Of a DNA stretch of 64,000 nucleotides, positions 1-6,934 are shown piece after piece; position 1 is the stretch's first letter; every line of letters begins with the position of its first letter. The translations under genes were made by a program, and so were the position numbers. Source of the stretch: F23-D06 sp045130275 (lineage in GTDB: Bacteria > Bacteroidota > Bacteroidia > Bacteroidales > WCHB1-69); NCBI GenBank assembly GCA_045130275.1, contig JBGUPL010000081.1, positions 62,001-126,000 of the forward strand, in the 5' to 3' direction. The notes under the pieces were generated by a model, which saw only the letters and a program-made list of their open reading frames with translations, had not been told where the DNA came from and made no database searches.

Positions 1-325
1 CAAGGTCATCTTGTGCGCTAGCTTGGAATTCCTGGATGCGGTTGCCGAGGTCCATGAGCTCTTTTTCGCGGACTTGACGGACGGCGGATGACATGGTGCC
101 TACTTCGCGGTCAAATTTATCCTTCTTGGTCTGGTATTCAGACATCATATTTTCATACATAGTCTGCAAATCTTGTTGAAAGGCCTGAAGCTTGATTTGC
201 AGGGAGTCGATGCCGGGCATCACCTCCAGAATTTCACTTGAATTAACGTGTCCGTATTTTTGCGCGTGTGCGGCTTGTACGGAGAACAATCCGGCAATAG
301 CCAGAATCATTAATACCTTTTTCAT
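1..325 (-). CDS. OmpH/Skp-family periplasmic chaperone (partial, C-terminus outside window)
   Basis: The gene reads leftwards from an ATG at 325 and runs off the window edge after 108 codons. A signal peptide (MKKVLMILAIAGLF..., cleavage expected after AHA, just before Q) leads into a charged helix-forming chain rich in Q, E and K, typical of Skp/OmpH proteins, which hold unfolded outer-membrane proteins in the periplasm. The start QKYGHVNSSEILEVMPG parallels QKYAYINSEYLLSQIPE in the next gene, so the two are tandem paralogues. It lies 32 bases downstream of that paralogue and probably shares the bamA transcript. Family assignment is firm; the client is inferred from the bamA context. Confidence 0.85.
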   Translation of the reverse strand, partial: MKKVLMILAIAGLFSVQAAHAQKYGHVNSSEILEVMPGIDSLQIKLQAFQQDLQTMYENMMSEYQTKKDKFDREVGTMSSAVRQVREKELMDLGNRIQEFQASAQDDL

Positions 326-357
326 TGACTTTCTTTACTTTATGTTCTAACTAATTA

Positions 358-891
358 TTAATCATCCAAATCTCTGTTGGAGGAGATGCCCATCTTTTGG
401 AGCACCTGCTCGTTGATGTCCCACTTCGGGTCAGCGTAAATGATGGTCAGGTCGCCAGCGGTGTCAAACACGAAGGCGTAGCCTTTTTCTTTGGCATAAT
501 CGTTCACGGCATTTATCACGCGGTCTTGGATAGGTTTTACCAATTCCTCGCGTTTCTTGAAGAGGTCGCCGTTCTGACCGAAACGTTTCTTTTGCAGCTC
601 TTTAGCGGCTTTCTCTTGGTTGATGATAGCTTCTTCGCGGCTTTGTTTGATTTGTTCAGGCAGCGTGATGGACTCCACCTGGTAACGTTTGTACATGGAA
701 TCGATGGTGGAGAATTTGGCTTCGATTTCTTTTTGCCATTGTACGGCAACACGGTCTAATTCTGCCTGAGCTTCCTTATACTCAGGGATTTGAGAAAGAA
801 GATATTCGGAATTGATATACGCGTATTTTTGCGCGAATCCGAAAAACATGAGCAGTGTGAATAATCCTGTGAATAAGAGTTGCTTTTTCAT
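358..891 (-). CDS. OmpH/Skp-family periplasmic chaperone
   Basis: The 177-residue protein has a signal peptide ending FGFAQ (about residue 21) followed by the OmpH opening KYAYINSEYLL and a long amphipathic region (about 35-120) that would form the coiled-coil tentacles of a Skp-like trimer. The C-terminal part (VINAVNDYAKEKGYAFVFDTAG) is the conserved OmpH end that closes the body domain. It sits between bamA and a second ompH copy on the same strand, the usual Bacteroidota order, so it likely delivers nascent outer-membrane proteins to BamA. Length fits the family. It is often named skp or ompH; the symbol is left blank because two paralogues are present. Confidence 0.9.
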   Translation of the reverse strand: MKKQLLFTGLFTLLMFFGFAQKYAYINSEYLLSQIPEYKEAQAELDRVAVQWQKEIEAKFSTIDSMYKRYQVESITLPEQIKQSREEAIINQEKAAKELQKKRFGQNGDLFKKREELVKPIQDRVINAVNDYAKEKGYAFVFDTAGDLTIIYADPKWDINEQVLQKMGISSNRDLDD

Positions 892-942
892 ATCCTGAAA
901 TAATTTTGATGACGTTGTAAAGACTGTTATTTTGGAATAAGT

Positions 943-3558
943 TTAATCGATGGATTGGTTGATGGAGATATGGAAGTGGCTGCCAGAGCTGGTAGAGGGC
1001 ATTCCGGGCACGGGGTCGAAACCGTAGCCCCAGTCGAAGCCGAGCAGGCCGAACATGGGAAGATAGACGCGTACGCCCAAACCGAGGGACTTGTACATAT
1101 CGAACGGGTTGTATTGTCGTTTGTCAATCCAGCCTTTACCAGCTTCCGCGAAAGCCAGCACATAGACTGTGGCCGACGGATTCAGCGTGATAGGATAGCG
1201 CAGCTCCGCTGTGAATTTCTGGTAGATGGAGGCGCCTATGACGTTGCCGTTCACGTTGGGAGACAGCACTTCGTCGTCGTAACCGCGCATACCGATGATT
1301 TCACGACCATCGTAGGACCAGTTGGACATGCCGTCGCCGCCCAGGTAAAAACGTCCGAACGGGGAGATGCCGATAGTCTGGTTATAACAACCCATGAATC
1401 CCATCTTCATACGCACGTTGAGGACGAGATTGTCCACAATGCGTGTAAACCACGACACATTGAACTTCCATTTGTGGAATTCCAGGAACTTGTATTTTTC
1501 CTGGTCGGTAGCCCCGGTGTAGTCTTTGTGTCCGATGACGGAGTAGGGCGGGGTGAGTTGTAGGGAGAATGAAATGTCAGAGCCTTCTCGCGGGTAGATG
1601 GGGGCGTTGACGGAGTTGCGCGACAACGTGAAAATATAACTGATACTGTGTGCGTAACCATTGGAGAAAATGAATCCGCCCCAGTTCCGCACTTTGTAGT
1701 ATTCGTAAGAGAGTGTGTGCGACATGTGGAAGTAATCGTCAGGCCATTTTAGCTTGTTGGCCAAAGATAGGGAGGCACCTGCGATGCTGGTGTAAGCAAA
1801 TAGACTGTCTTTTCTGGAGTAGCCGTTGTTTTGGCGTTGGTAATAAACACCTAATGTCAAAGCGTTGGGTTTTTTGCCGCCGAGCCACGGTTCCGTGAAG
1901 GAGAAACTGTAGTACTGGTAATATTTGGTGCTGACGGAGGCGTTGAGGGAGATGCGCTGACCGTCACCGCCCGGGATGGGTGTCCAAGCATCTTTCTTGA
2001 AAAGTTTCCGTGTGGAGAAATTGTTGAAGGTGATGCCGGCGGTGAGCATGAACCCCGTGGCACCGTAACCGGCAGATAGTGAGAGTTGGTCGGAACTGGT
2101 TTCCTCCACCACGTAATTGATGTCAACGGTGCCGTCAGCCTCGTTCGGCTTCGGTTGCACGTCCATCTTTTCCTGGTTGAAGTAGCCCATAGACATCAGC
2201 ATTTGTTGCGAACGGATGATGTCGGCACGGTTGAACAACTGTCCTGGAATAGTGGTCAGTTCACGCAGGATCACGTTGTCGTTGGTTTTGGTGTTACCCG
2301 AGACAGTGATCTTATTGTATTTTGCTTGTTTGCCTTCGCGGATACGGATTTCGATGTCTATGGAGTCGCCATCGATGCCCACTTCCACAGGGTTGGCACT
2401 GAAAAACAGGTAGCCGTTGTTCATGTAGAGAGAGGCGATGTCCTCGCCGTCCTCCTTCATGGTTAGGTTTTTGTTGAGCAAGGTTTGGTTGTACACGTCG
2501 CCTTTGTTGATCCCCAAAAGTTGTTTTAGCAGCGAGGTCGGATAAATGGTGTTTCCGATGAAATTGATGTTGCGGAAATAGTACTGAGGACCTTCGTTGA
2601 CATCAATGTCAATGTACATTTTGTTGTTTTTCACATAGAATGTATCATTTGTGATGACGGCATCGCGGTAGCCGAGCTCGTTGTACCGGTTAATGAGGTT
2701 CACCTTGTCTTTTTCATAATTTGCCTTGATGAACTTCGAAGGTTTGAAAATCCGGAGTTTCACACGGTCGGAGAAATAGTCATCCATGTGGTCTTTGATG
2801 TCTTTGGACTCGTAGTAGCCTTTGTGTTTGAGGCAGTAGGCGATGGCGGTGTCAGCCTTGTAGAAAGGCATAAAGCGGAAACGTTCCTTGGTTTCCTTCA
2901 TGGATCGCAGCAGCACGGCATCGGTGACGCCGGAGTTGCCGTTGATATTGATCTTTTCTATTTTGACTTTCTTGGATTTTTGGATGTTGAACAACAGATT
3001 GACGGCGTTTTTGACTTTCTCGTCGGGAATCTCCTGGACATCCACTTGACAGCTATAGAAGCCTTTGTCGATGTAGTATTTGCGGATGATGTTCTGGCAG
3101 GTGATTTTCATGTTGTCGTTGACGATGTTGCCCTGAGCGATGCCCATCTTTTCGCGGAGGTCGTTTTCCTCGCTCTTGGTGGTTCCTTTAAAGCCGAAGG
3201 CGCTCAGTCGGGCGCGGTCTTCGAGGCGGATGTCGAGGAAAATGAGGTTGCCTTGCACGCGTGTGGCAGAGATTTCCACGTCCTCAAACAGACCGGTGTT
3301 CCACAAACTTTTGACGGCTTTGGAGATTTTCTCGCCGGGTACTTCAATCGTCTCACCGACATGGAAAGGGAGCAGCCGTTGATCCAAGGGGGCGGTACCG
3401 GAAGAGGTTATGCCGCCGATCTCGTATGTTTTGGGCGAGGAGTAGTCTATTACAATGGGTTCGTCGGGACTGTCGGAACCCACAATGACCTGGGCACGGA
3501 CGGCGACCGCGGCCAGACAAATCATCAATAATAGAACAATATTTTTAATCAAATGCAT
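943..3558 (-). CDS. bamA: BamA, outer-membrane protein assembly factor
   Basis: At 871 residues this is a full BamA. After a signal peptide (MHLIKNIVLLLMICLAAVAVRAQ, first 23 residues) come about five POTRA repeats (roughly residues 60-470; example IEKININGNSGVTDAVLLRS) and a C-terminal 16-strand barrel of the Omp85 type (roughly 500-871), including a GFDWGYGFD stretch near the end. BamA folds and inserts beta-barrel proteins into the outer membrane. It is preceded by its own TATCTTTG promoter at 3577-3584 and followed by two OmpH chaperones. The chain ends ISINQSID rather than in an aromatic residue, a mild departure from the usual barrel end signal. Confidence 0.95.
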   Translation of the reverse strand: MHLIKNIVLLLMICLAAVAVRAQVIVGSDSPDEPIVIDYSSPKTYEIGGITSSGTAPLDQRLLPFHVGETIEVPGEKISKAVKSLWNTGLFEDVEISATRVQGNLIFLDIRLEDRARLSAFGFKGTTKSEENDLREKMGIAQGNIVNDNMKITCQNIIRKYYIDKGFYSCQVDVQEIPDEKVKNAVNLLFNIQKSKKVKIEKININGNSGVTDAVLLRSMKETKERFRFMPFYKADTAIAYCLKHKGYYESKDIKDHMDDYFSDRVKLRIFKPSKFIKANYEKDKVNLINRYNELGYRDAVITNDTFYVKNNKMYIDIDVNEGPQYYFRNINFIGNTIYPTSLLKQLLGINKGDVYNQTLLNKNLTMKEDGEDIASLYMNNGYLFFSANPVEVGIDGDSIDIEIRIREGKQAKYNKITVSGNTKTNDNVILRELTTIPGQLFNRADIIRSQQMLMSMGYFNQEKMDVQPKPNEADGTVDINYVVEETSSDQLSLSAGYGATGFMLTAGITFNNFSTRKLFKKDAWTPIPGGDGQRISLNASVSTKYYQYYSFSFTEPWLGGKKPNALTLGVYYQRQNNGYSRKDSLFAYTSIAGASLSLANKLKWPDDYFHMSHTLSYEYYKVRNWGGFIFSNGYAHSISYIFTLSRNSVNAPIYPREGSDISFSLQLTPPYSVIGHKDYTGATDQEKYKFLEFHKWKFNVSWFTRIVDNLVLNVRMKMGFMGCYNQTIGISPFGRFYLGGDGMSNWSYDGREIIGMRGYDDEVLSPNVNGNVIGASIYQKFTAELRYPITLNPSATVYVLAFAEAGKGWIDKRQYNPFDMYKSLGLGVRVYLPMFGLLGFDWGYGFDPVPGMPSTSSGSHFHISINQSID

Positions 3559-3576
3559 TCCTCAAAAAAAAGTCGG

Positions 3577-3584
3577 CAAAGATA
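3577..3584 (-). promoter_or_regulatory. Bacteroidota -7 promoter element for bamA
   Basis: The minus strand reads TATCTTTG followed by CCGAC, 18 bases before the bamA ATG. It matches TAnnTTTG, the element recognised by the primary sigma factor of Bacteroidota, and suggests that bamA-ompH-ompH can be transcribed apart from uppS. Confidence 0.7.
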
Positions 3585-3593
3585 GTGAAAATT

Positions 3594-4322
3594 TTAATGT
3601 GCGCGGACTTGGTCTCCTGTTTTTCCGAATCGGCGTTCTCGGGAGGTAAATTGCCTCACAATTTCGAACAGGTGTTCCTTGCGGAAATCGGGCCATAGAA
3701 TAGGGGAGAAGAACAGCTCCGCATAGGCGATTTGCCACAGCAGGAAATTACTGATCCGAAGGTCCCCGCCGGTGCGGATCATGAGATCCACATCGGGGAT
3801 GTCGGGATGGTAAAGGTATTGTTGGACGAGTTTTTCGTCAATATCGTCGGGGTTAAGGGTGCCTGCTGCAGAAAGGCGCGAGATCTGTTTCGCCATATCC
3901 ACGATTTCGGCACGCCCGCTGTAGCTGAGGGCCAGCACAAGGGTGAGCCGGCGGTTTCCGGCGGTTTTCGCCATAGCTTCTTTCAACGACTTCTGGCAGT
4001 CGGAGGGGAGGTTTTCCAATCTGCCGGTGGTCAGTAGGCGAACACCGTTGCGATGGAGTTCATCCACTTCTTGGGCGATGGCAGTGGTCAGCAAGCGCAT
4101 CAACATGTCAATTTCCGCTTGGGGGCGGTTCCAGTTTTCAGTGGAGAAGGTATAGAGGGTGAGGTAGGGGATTTGCAGTTCGCAGGCGCCTTCCACGACG
4201 CTGCGCACCGCCTTCACCCCATGTTCGTGCCCGAAAGTGCGTTGTTGTCCTTGTTGTTGGGCCCAACGGCCGTTGCCATCCATAATGATGGCTATATGAT
4301 TGATTTTATGAGTGTTGTCCAT
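3594..4322 (-). CDS. uppS: Isoprenyl transferase / undecaprenyl diphosphate synthase
   Basis: The 242-residue protein carries the family signature IAIIMDGNGRWA at residues 9-20, where the aspartate binds magnesium, followed by the conserved H/R positions GHEHGVKAVRSVVE and TFSTENWNRP. Near the end DLMIRTGGDLRISNFLLWQIAYAE is the second conserved block that binds isopentenyl diphosphate. The enzyme adds cis-prenyl units to farnesyl diphosphate to make the C55 lipid carrier for peptidoglycan and O-antigen. It lies between DUF6089 and bamA, a conserved Bacteroidota neighbourhood, and is 29 bases downstream of the DUF6089 stop. UppP at 13.8-14.6 kb would recycle its product. Confidence 0.95.
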   Translation of the reverse strand: MDNTHKINHIAIIMDGNGRWAQQQGQQRTFGHEHGVKAVRSVVEGACELQIPYLTLYTFSTENWNRPQAEIDMLMRLLTTAIAQEVDELHRNGVRLLTTGRLENLPSDCQKSLKEAMAKTAGNRRLTLVLALSYSGRAEIVDMAKQISRLSAAGTLNPDDIDEKLVQQYLYHPDIPDVDLMIRTGGDLRISNFLLWQIAYAELFFSPILWPDFRKEHLFEIVRQFTSRERRFGKTGDQVRAH

Positions 4323-4351
4323 TGTCTTAATTTTTCAGCAAAAGCCAAAAG

Positions 4352-5215
4352 CTAACGTCTTTTACGCGTTTTTTTCAAGTCGCAGGTTCTGTCTTGGTTG
4401 CCAAATTTCACGGTGACGGTTGCGCCCGCAAATGAATAGAGGTCATGAGTGGTGGAGTTGCCACGTTGTTCCCCTGCTTGGTGGAGAGCGTTTTCGCTCC
4501 CGCCAAAAAGTTCCGGAGTCCGGTCTGCCATATCGGCAATAATGTCCCCGCGTTGTTCACGAAGCAAGTCGTTGTCATAGTACCGTCCTCCCACATCGTC
4601 GAGGTAATCGGTGAAGGTGTAGCGGAATCCCCATTCTGCGCCGATGCAGACATATCTACCAATGTTGACGCGCAATCCGATGCCGAAAGGAATGGCGAAA
4701 TGGGTCAGGGAGTATTTTTTCGGCATACCTTCCAACCCTTGGCCTTCCGTTCCGAAACTCTGCAGCTCATAAACGGTCCCGTCGGTATATTCCGCCATGG
4801 GGTCGAAAGAGAACAGGGTGACACCGGCAAATATATAGGGCGTGAAATGATTCTTCCCAACGCTGTTGTAGAGTCTCAGGAAGTTGAGTTCTGCCACGGC
4901 TGAAAACTCAGTGATGGGGGAGAAGAAGCTGAGGTTGCGTTCGAATCCGTTGTTGGTGGTGGCGTCGCTGGCGGCGACCTTGCCGAACATGAAGTCGGCT
5001 TTCAGCGCCCAGCGAGGCGAGAGGTTGTATCGGTAAACGAGACCGGCGGCGAGCTGCGGATGTGCGAAAAGCTTCGAAGGGTTCAGTTCCCCCAGGTAGA
5101 ACATGGTTCCGGCGCATGCACCGATCTCAGAGTTCTGTGCACTCAACTGCTGCACGGAAATGCCCGAGACCAGCGATATCATCATCCAGATGCCCAATAA
5201 AAACTTTTTCATCAT
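4352..5215 (-). CDS. DUF6089-family outer-membrane barrel protein
   Basis: The 287-residue protein starts with a signal peptide (cleavage expected after QQLSA) followed by EIGACAGTMFYLGELNPSK, the opening typical of DUF6089 proteins that sit before uppS in Bacteroidota. Alternating hydrophobic strands (YIFAGVTLFSFDPMAEY, AIPFGIGLRVNIGRYVCIGAEWGFRYTFTDYLDDV) predict a small porin-like barrel. Its biochemical role is unknown. The last residues KKTRKRR are unusually basic, and the TAG stop lies at the edge of an intergenic repeat word (TTAGCTTTTGGC), so the tail may have been reshaped by that repeat. The family call rests on gene order and strand pattern. Confidence 0.8.
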   Translation of the reverse strand: MMKKFLLGIWMMISLVSGISVQQLSAQNSEIGACAGTMFYLGELNPSKLFAHPQLAAGLVYRYNLSPRWALKADFMFGKVAASDATTNNGFERNLSFFSPITEFSAVAELNFLRLYNSVGKNHFTPYIFAGVTLFSFDPMAEYTDGTVYELQSFGTEGQGLEGMPKKYSLTHFAIPFGIGLRVNIGRYVCIGAEWGFRYTFTDYLDDVGGRYYDNDLLREQRGDIIADMADRTPELFGGSENALHQAGEQRGNSTTHDLYSFAGATVTVKFGNQDRTCDLKKTRKRR

Positions 5216-5233
5216 ACATATATTTTAAGGCTG

Positions 5234-5241
5234 CAAAAATA
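5234..5241 (-). promoter_or_regulatory. -7 promoter element for DUF6089-uppS
   Basis: The minus strand reads TATTTTTG and then CAGCC, 18 bases before the DUF6089 ATG. It is divergent from the infC promoter at 5281-5288; about 40 bases separate the two elements. Confidence 0.65.
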
Positions 5242-5280
5242 AAAAAAATGCAGAAACGATTTATACAATAAAAAATTGTG

Positions 5281-5288
5281 TATTTTTG
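5281..5288 (+). promoter_or_regulatory. -7 promoter element for infC-rpmI-rplT
   Basis: TATTTTTG followed by CCGCCCAAAA lies 48 bases before the infC start. It matches TAnnTTTG with the GCCGCC extension seen at many promoters in this window. Confidence 0.7.
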
Positions 5289-5336
5289 CCGCCCAAAATT
5301 TTATAGATAAAGTTATTACACTTAAAAAGAAAGGAA

Positions 5337-5903
5337 TTGATCATCGCTCAGAACAACCGGCCCAATAGGTCTTTCGGACCGAAAAACAAGAAAGACGCCC
5401 AACACAGAATCAATGAATACATCACGGCGCAAGTGGTGCGAGTGGTGGGAGACGACATTGAACCTCAAATCGTATCTTTGCGTGAAGCGTTGGCTATCGC
5501 TGACGAGCGTGGGGTGGATTTGGTGGAAATTTCCCCCCAGGCCAACCCGCCCGTGTGCAAGGTGATGGACTATCAGAAGTACTTGTACGAGCAGAAGAAG
5601 AAACTGAAGGAAATCAAAGCCAACAGTGCCAAAACGGAAATCAAGGAAATCCGGTTGAGCCCGCAGATCAGCGAGCACGATGTGGAGTTCAAGTGCAACC
5701 ATGCCATCCGTTTCCTGCAGGACGGTTACAAGGTGAAGATCATTATGACGTTCCGTGGCCGCAGCATCATCTACAAAGACAACGGAGAACTGGAGCTGCT
5801 CAAATTCGCGGAACGATTGCAGGAATATGGGAAAGTGGACCAAATGCCCGTGCTTACCGGTCGCAACATGACCATTCTCATGGTTCCGAAATCCAAAAAA
5901 TAG
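5337..5903 (+). CDS. infC: Translation initiation factor IF-3
   Basis: The roughly 188-residue protein has the IF-3 N-terminal domain (HRINEYITAQVVRVVGDD, DLVEISPQANPPVCKVMDYQKY) and C-terminal domain (IRLSPQISEHDVEFKCNHA, MTFRGR, LTGRNMTILMVPK). IF-3 binds the 30S subunit, prevents 50S joining and proofreads start codons. No ATG is in frame before the conserved KVMDYQ motif. Candidate starts are TTG at 5337, ATC at 5340 and ATC at 5343; the AGGA at 5332-5335 sits 7 bases before the last, a good ribosome-binding distance, but only 1 base before the TTG. A non-AUG start is the known basis of IF-3 self-control in enterobacteria. The stop is followed 46 bases later by rpmI. Confidence 0.95.
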   Translation: MIIAQNNRPNRSFGPKNKKDAQHRINEYITAQVVRVVGDDIEPQIVSLREALAIADERGVDLVEISPQANPPVCKVMDYQKYLYEQKKKLKEIKANSAKTEIKEIRLSPQISEHDVEFKCNHAIRFLQDGYKVKIIMTFRGRSIIYKDNGELELLKFAERLQEYGKVDQMPVLTGRNMTILMVPKSKK

Positions 5904-5949
5904 AATGTATAACAAACACTCATATATAAACCTTAAAAAATAGATAGAA

Positions 5950-6147
5950 ATGCCGAAAATTAAAACCAAGTCCGCTGCCAAGAAAAGATTCACTCTGACC
6001 GGCACCGGCAAAATCAAGAGACATCACGCTTACCACAGCCACATTCTCACCAAAAAGACCAAAAAGAGAAAACGTAACCTGGCTTACAGCGCTATTGTCG
6101 AACAAAACCTGGAACGCACCGTCAAGCAAATGCTGGGACAGTGCTAA
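5950..6147 (+). CDS. rpmI: 50S ribosomal protein bL35
   Basis: This 65-residue, very basic protein opens PKIKTKSAAKKRFTLTGTGK and contains HAYHSHILTKKTKKRKRNL, the standard L35 motifs. It follows infC and precedes rplT, the near-universal infC-rpmI-rplT order. L35 is a small 50S component that binds 23S rRNA. The ATG at 5950 is preceded by AGATAGAA, a weak purine-rich ribosome site as usual in this phylum. Confidence 0.97.
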   Translation: MPKIKTKSAAKKRFTLTGTGKIKRHHAYHSHILTKKTKKRKRNLAYSAIVEQNLERTVKQMLGQC

Positions 6148-6172
6148 ATTAAGTTATTAACAAAAAAACAAT

Positions 6173-6216
6173 GTTTACGCGCAGTTCCCGAAGTGCTTCA
6201 TGCCACTGACGTAAAC
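6173..6216 (+). promoter_or_regulatory. Hairpin in the rpmI-rplT spacer, possible ribosomal-protein leader
   Basis: GTTTACG (6173-6179) pairs with CGTAAAC (6210-6216); inside this, CAGT pairs with ACTG, leaving a loop that contains the palindrome GAAGTGCTTC. The structure ends 17 bases before the rplT start. L20 represses its own mRNA through a leader structure in Firmicutes and enterobacteria; an equivalent here is an inference. No poly-T follows, so it is not a terminator. Confidence 0.4.
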
Positions 6217-6233
6217 GGAAAGGAAAAGAAATT

Positions 6234-6578
6234 ATGTCAAGATCAGTCAATCATGTTGCTTCAAGAGCAAGAAGAAAGAAAATCTTAAAACGCACCCGCG
6301 GTTATTTCGGAAAACGCAAAAACGTCTGGACCGTAGCGGTGAATTCGTGGGAGAAAGGCCAGCAATACGCCTACCGCGACAGAAAAGCGAAAAAGAGAAA
6401 CTTCCGCAGCTTGTGGATCACCCGTATCAACGCCGGTGCCCGCGAGTATGGAATGTCTTACTCTGTCCTGATGGGCAATTTGGCAAAGAAGAACGTTGCG
6501 CTCAACCGCAAAGCTCTCGCCGACCTCGCGATGAATAATCCTGAGGCATTCAAGGCCATCGTCGATTTAGTGAAATAA
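6234..6578 (+). CDS. rplT: 50S ribosomal protein bL20
   Basis: The 114-residue protein begins SRSVNHVASRARRKKILKRTRGYFGKRKN (residues 2-30), followed by the RNA-binding helices WEKGQQYAYRDRKAKKRNFRSLWITRINA and the globular end MSYSVLMGNLAKKNVALNRKALADLA. L20 is needed early in 50S assembly and can also repress its own operon. The start is preceded by GGAAAGGAAAAG, a purine run. It is last in the infC operon, with a clear terminator 46 bases past its stop. Confidence 0.97.
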   Translation: MSRSVNHVASRARRKKILKRTRGYFGKRKNVWTVAVNSWEKGQQYAYRDRKAKKRNFRSLWITRINAGAREYGMSYSVLMGNLAKKNVALNRKALADLAMNNPEAFKAIVDLVK

Positions 6579-6623
6579 GCCGACAAAGCCGCAGTTTTTT
6601 AGCAAATAGTGTTTGTTATATAG

Positions 6624-6648
6624 GGAGACCGTGAGGTCTCCTTTTTTT
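6624..6648 (+). terminator. Rho-independent terminator of infC-rpmI-rplT
   Basis: GGAGACC (6624-6630) and GGTCTCC (6635-6641) form a seven-pair stem with a GTGA loop, followed by seven T residues (6642-6648). Confidence 0.9.
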
Positions 6649-6682
6649 ATGGTGAAGGACGAGGGACGTTGTTTAAAACAAA

Positions 6683-6708
6683 TAGAGACGTTGCTTGCAA
6701 CGTCTCTA
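6683..6708. repeat. TAGAGACG palindromic repeat, copy 1
   Basis: TAGAGACG (6683-6690) is mirrored by CGTCTCTA (6701-6708); the inner bases TTGC/GCAA also pair, giving a near-perfect hairpin. Related copies are at 13013-13040 and 54095-54122, with a half copy at 24864. This copy lies between the rplT terminator and the 3' end of tRNA-Gly, where it could end the tRNA transcript. Confidence 0.75.
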
Positions 6709-6714
6709 CATTTG

Positions 6715-6787
6715 AGCGGAAAACGAGACTCGAACTCGCGACCCCAACCTTGGCAAGGTTGTGCTCTACCAACTGAGCTACTTCCGC
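6715..6787 (-). tRNA. tRNA-Gly (anticodon GCC)
   Basis: On the minus strand a 73-base cloverleaf begins GCGGAAGTAGCTCAGTTGG and ends TTTTCCGCT. The acceptor stem GCGGAAG pairs with TTTCCGC (G-T at the seventh pair), the anticodon loop is TTGCCAA with anticodon GCC, and the T arm contains GAGTTCGAGTCTC. No CCA is encoded. The promoter at 6804-6811 lies 17 bases upstream. Confidence 0.95.
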
Positions 6788-6803
6788 TTGCTGAAATCGG
6801 CGG

Positions 6804-6811
6804 CAAAAATA
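6804..6811 (-). promoter_or_regulatory. -7 promoter element for tRNA-Gly
   Basis: The minus strand reads TATTTTTG then CCGCCGATTTCAG. The surrounding sequence, including an upstream run of seven A and a GTG before the element, is almost the same as before tRNA-Ala (25887-25894) and rpmE2 (63694-63701). Confidence 0.75.
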
Positions 6812-6901
6812 CACTTTTTTTGATATGGATCGACATTTGACAAAAATTTTTTTGAAAGACGAGAAAAGCCTCACGATATTCTCACGTGTCTATAATTGTT
6901 G

Positions 6902-6909
6902 TATTTTTG
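6902..6909 (+). promoter_or_regulatory. -7 promoter element for the T9SS cargo gene
   Basis: TATTTTTG followed by CAGCTG lies 25 bases before the ATG at 6935. Its position shows that a more upstream TTG at 6896, although in frame, is not the translation start. Confidence 0.65.
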
Positions 6910-6934
6910 CAGCTGTTTATTTAAAATAAAAAAA

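Noticed and set aside
6579..6714. Small RNA downstream of rplT, a place where Bacteroidales can carry a structured RNA
   Set aside because: Only a terminator and a palindromic repeat are visible, and no promoter precedes them; a covariance search would be needed to revive the idea.
6896..6934. Upstream TTG start for the T9SS cargo gene
   Set aside because: It lies before and across the promoter element; the ATG at 6935 gives a proper signal peptide.
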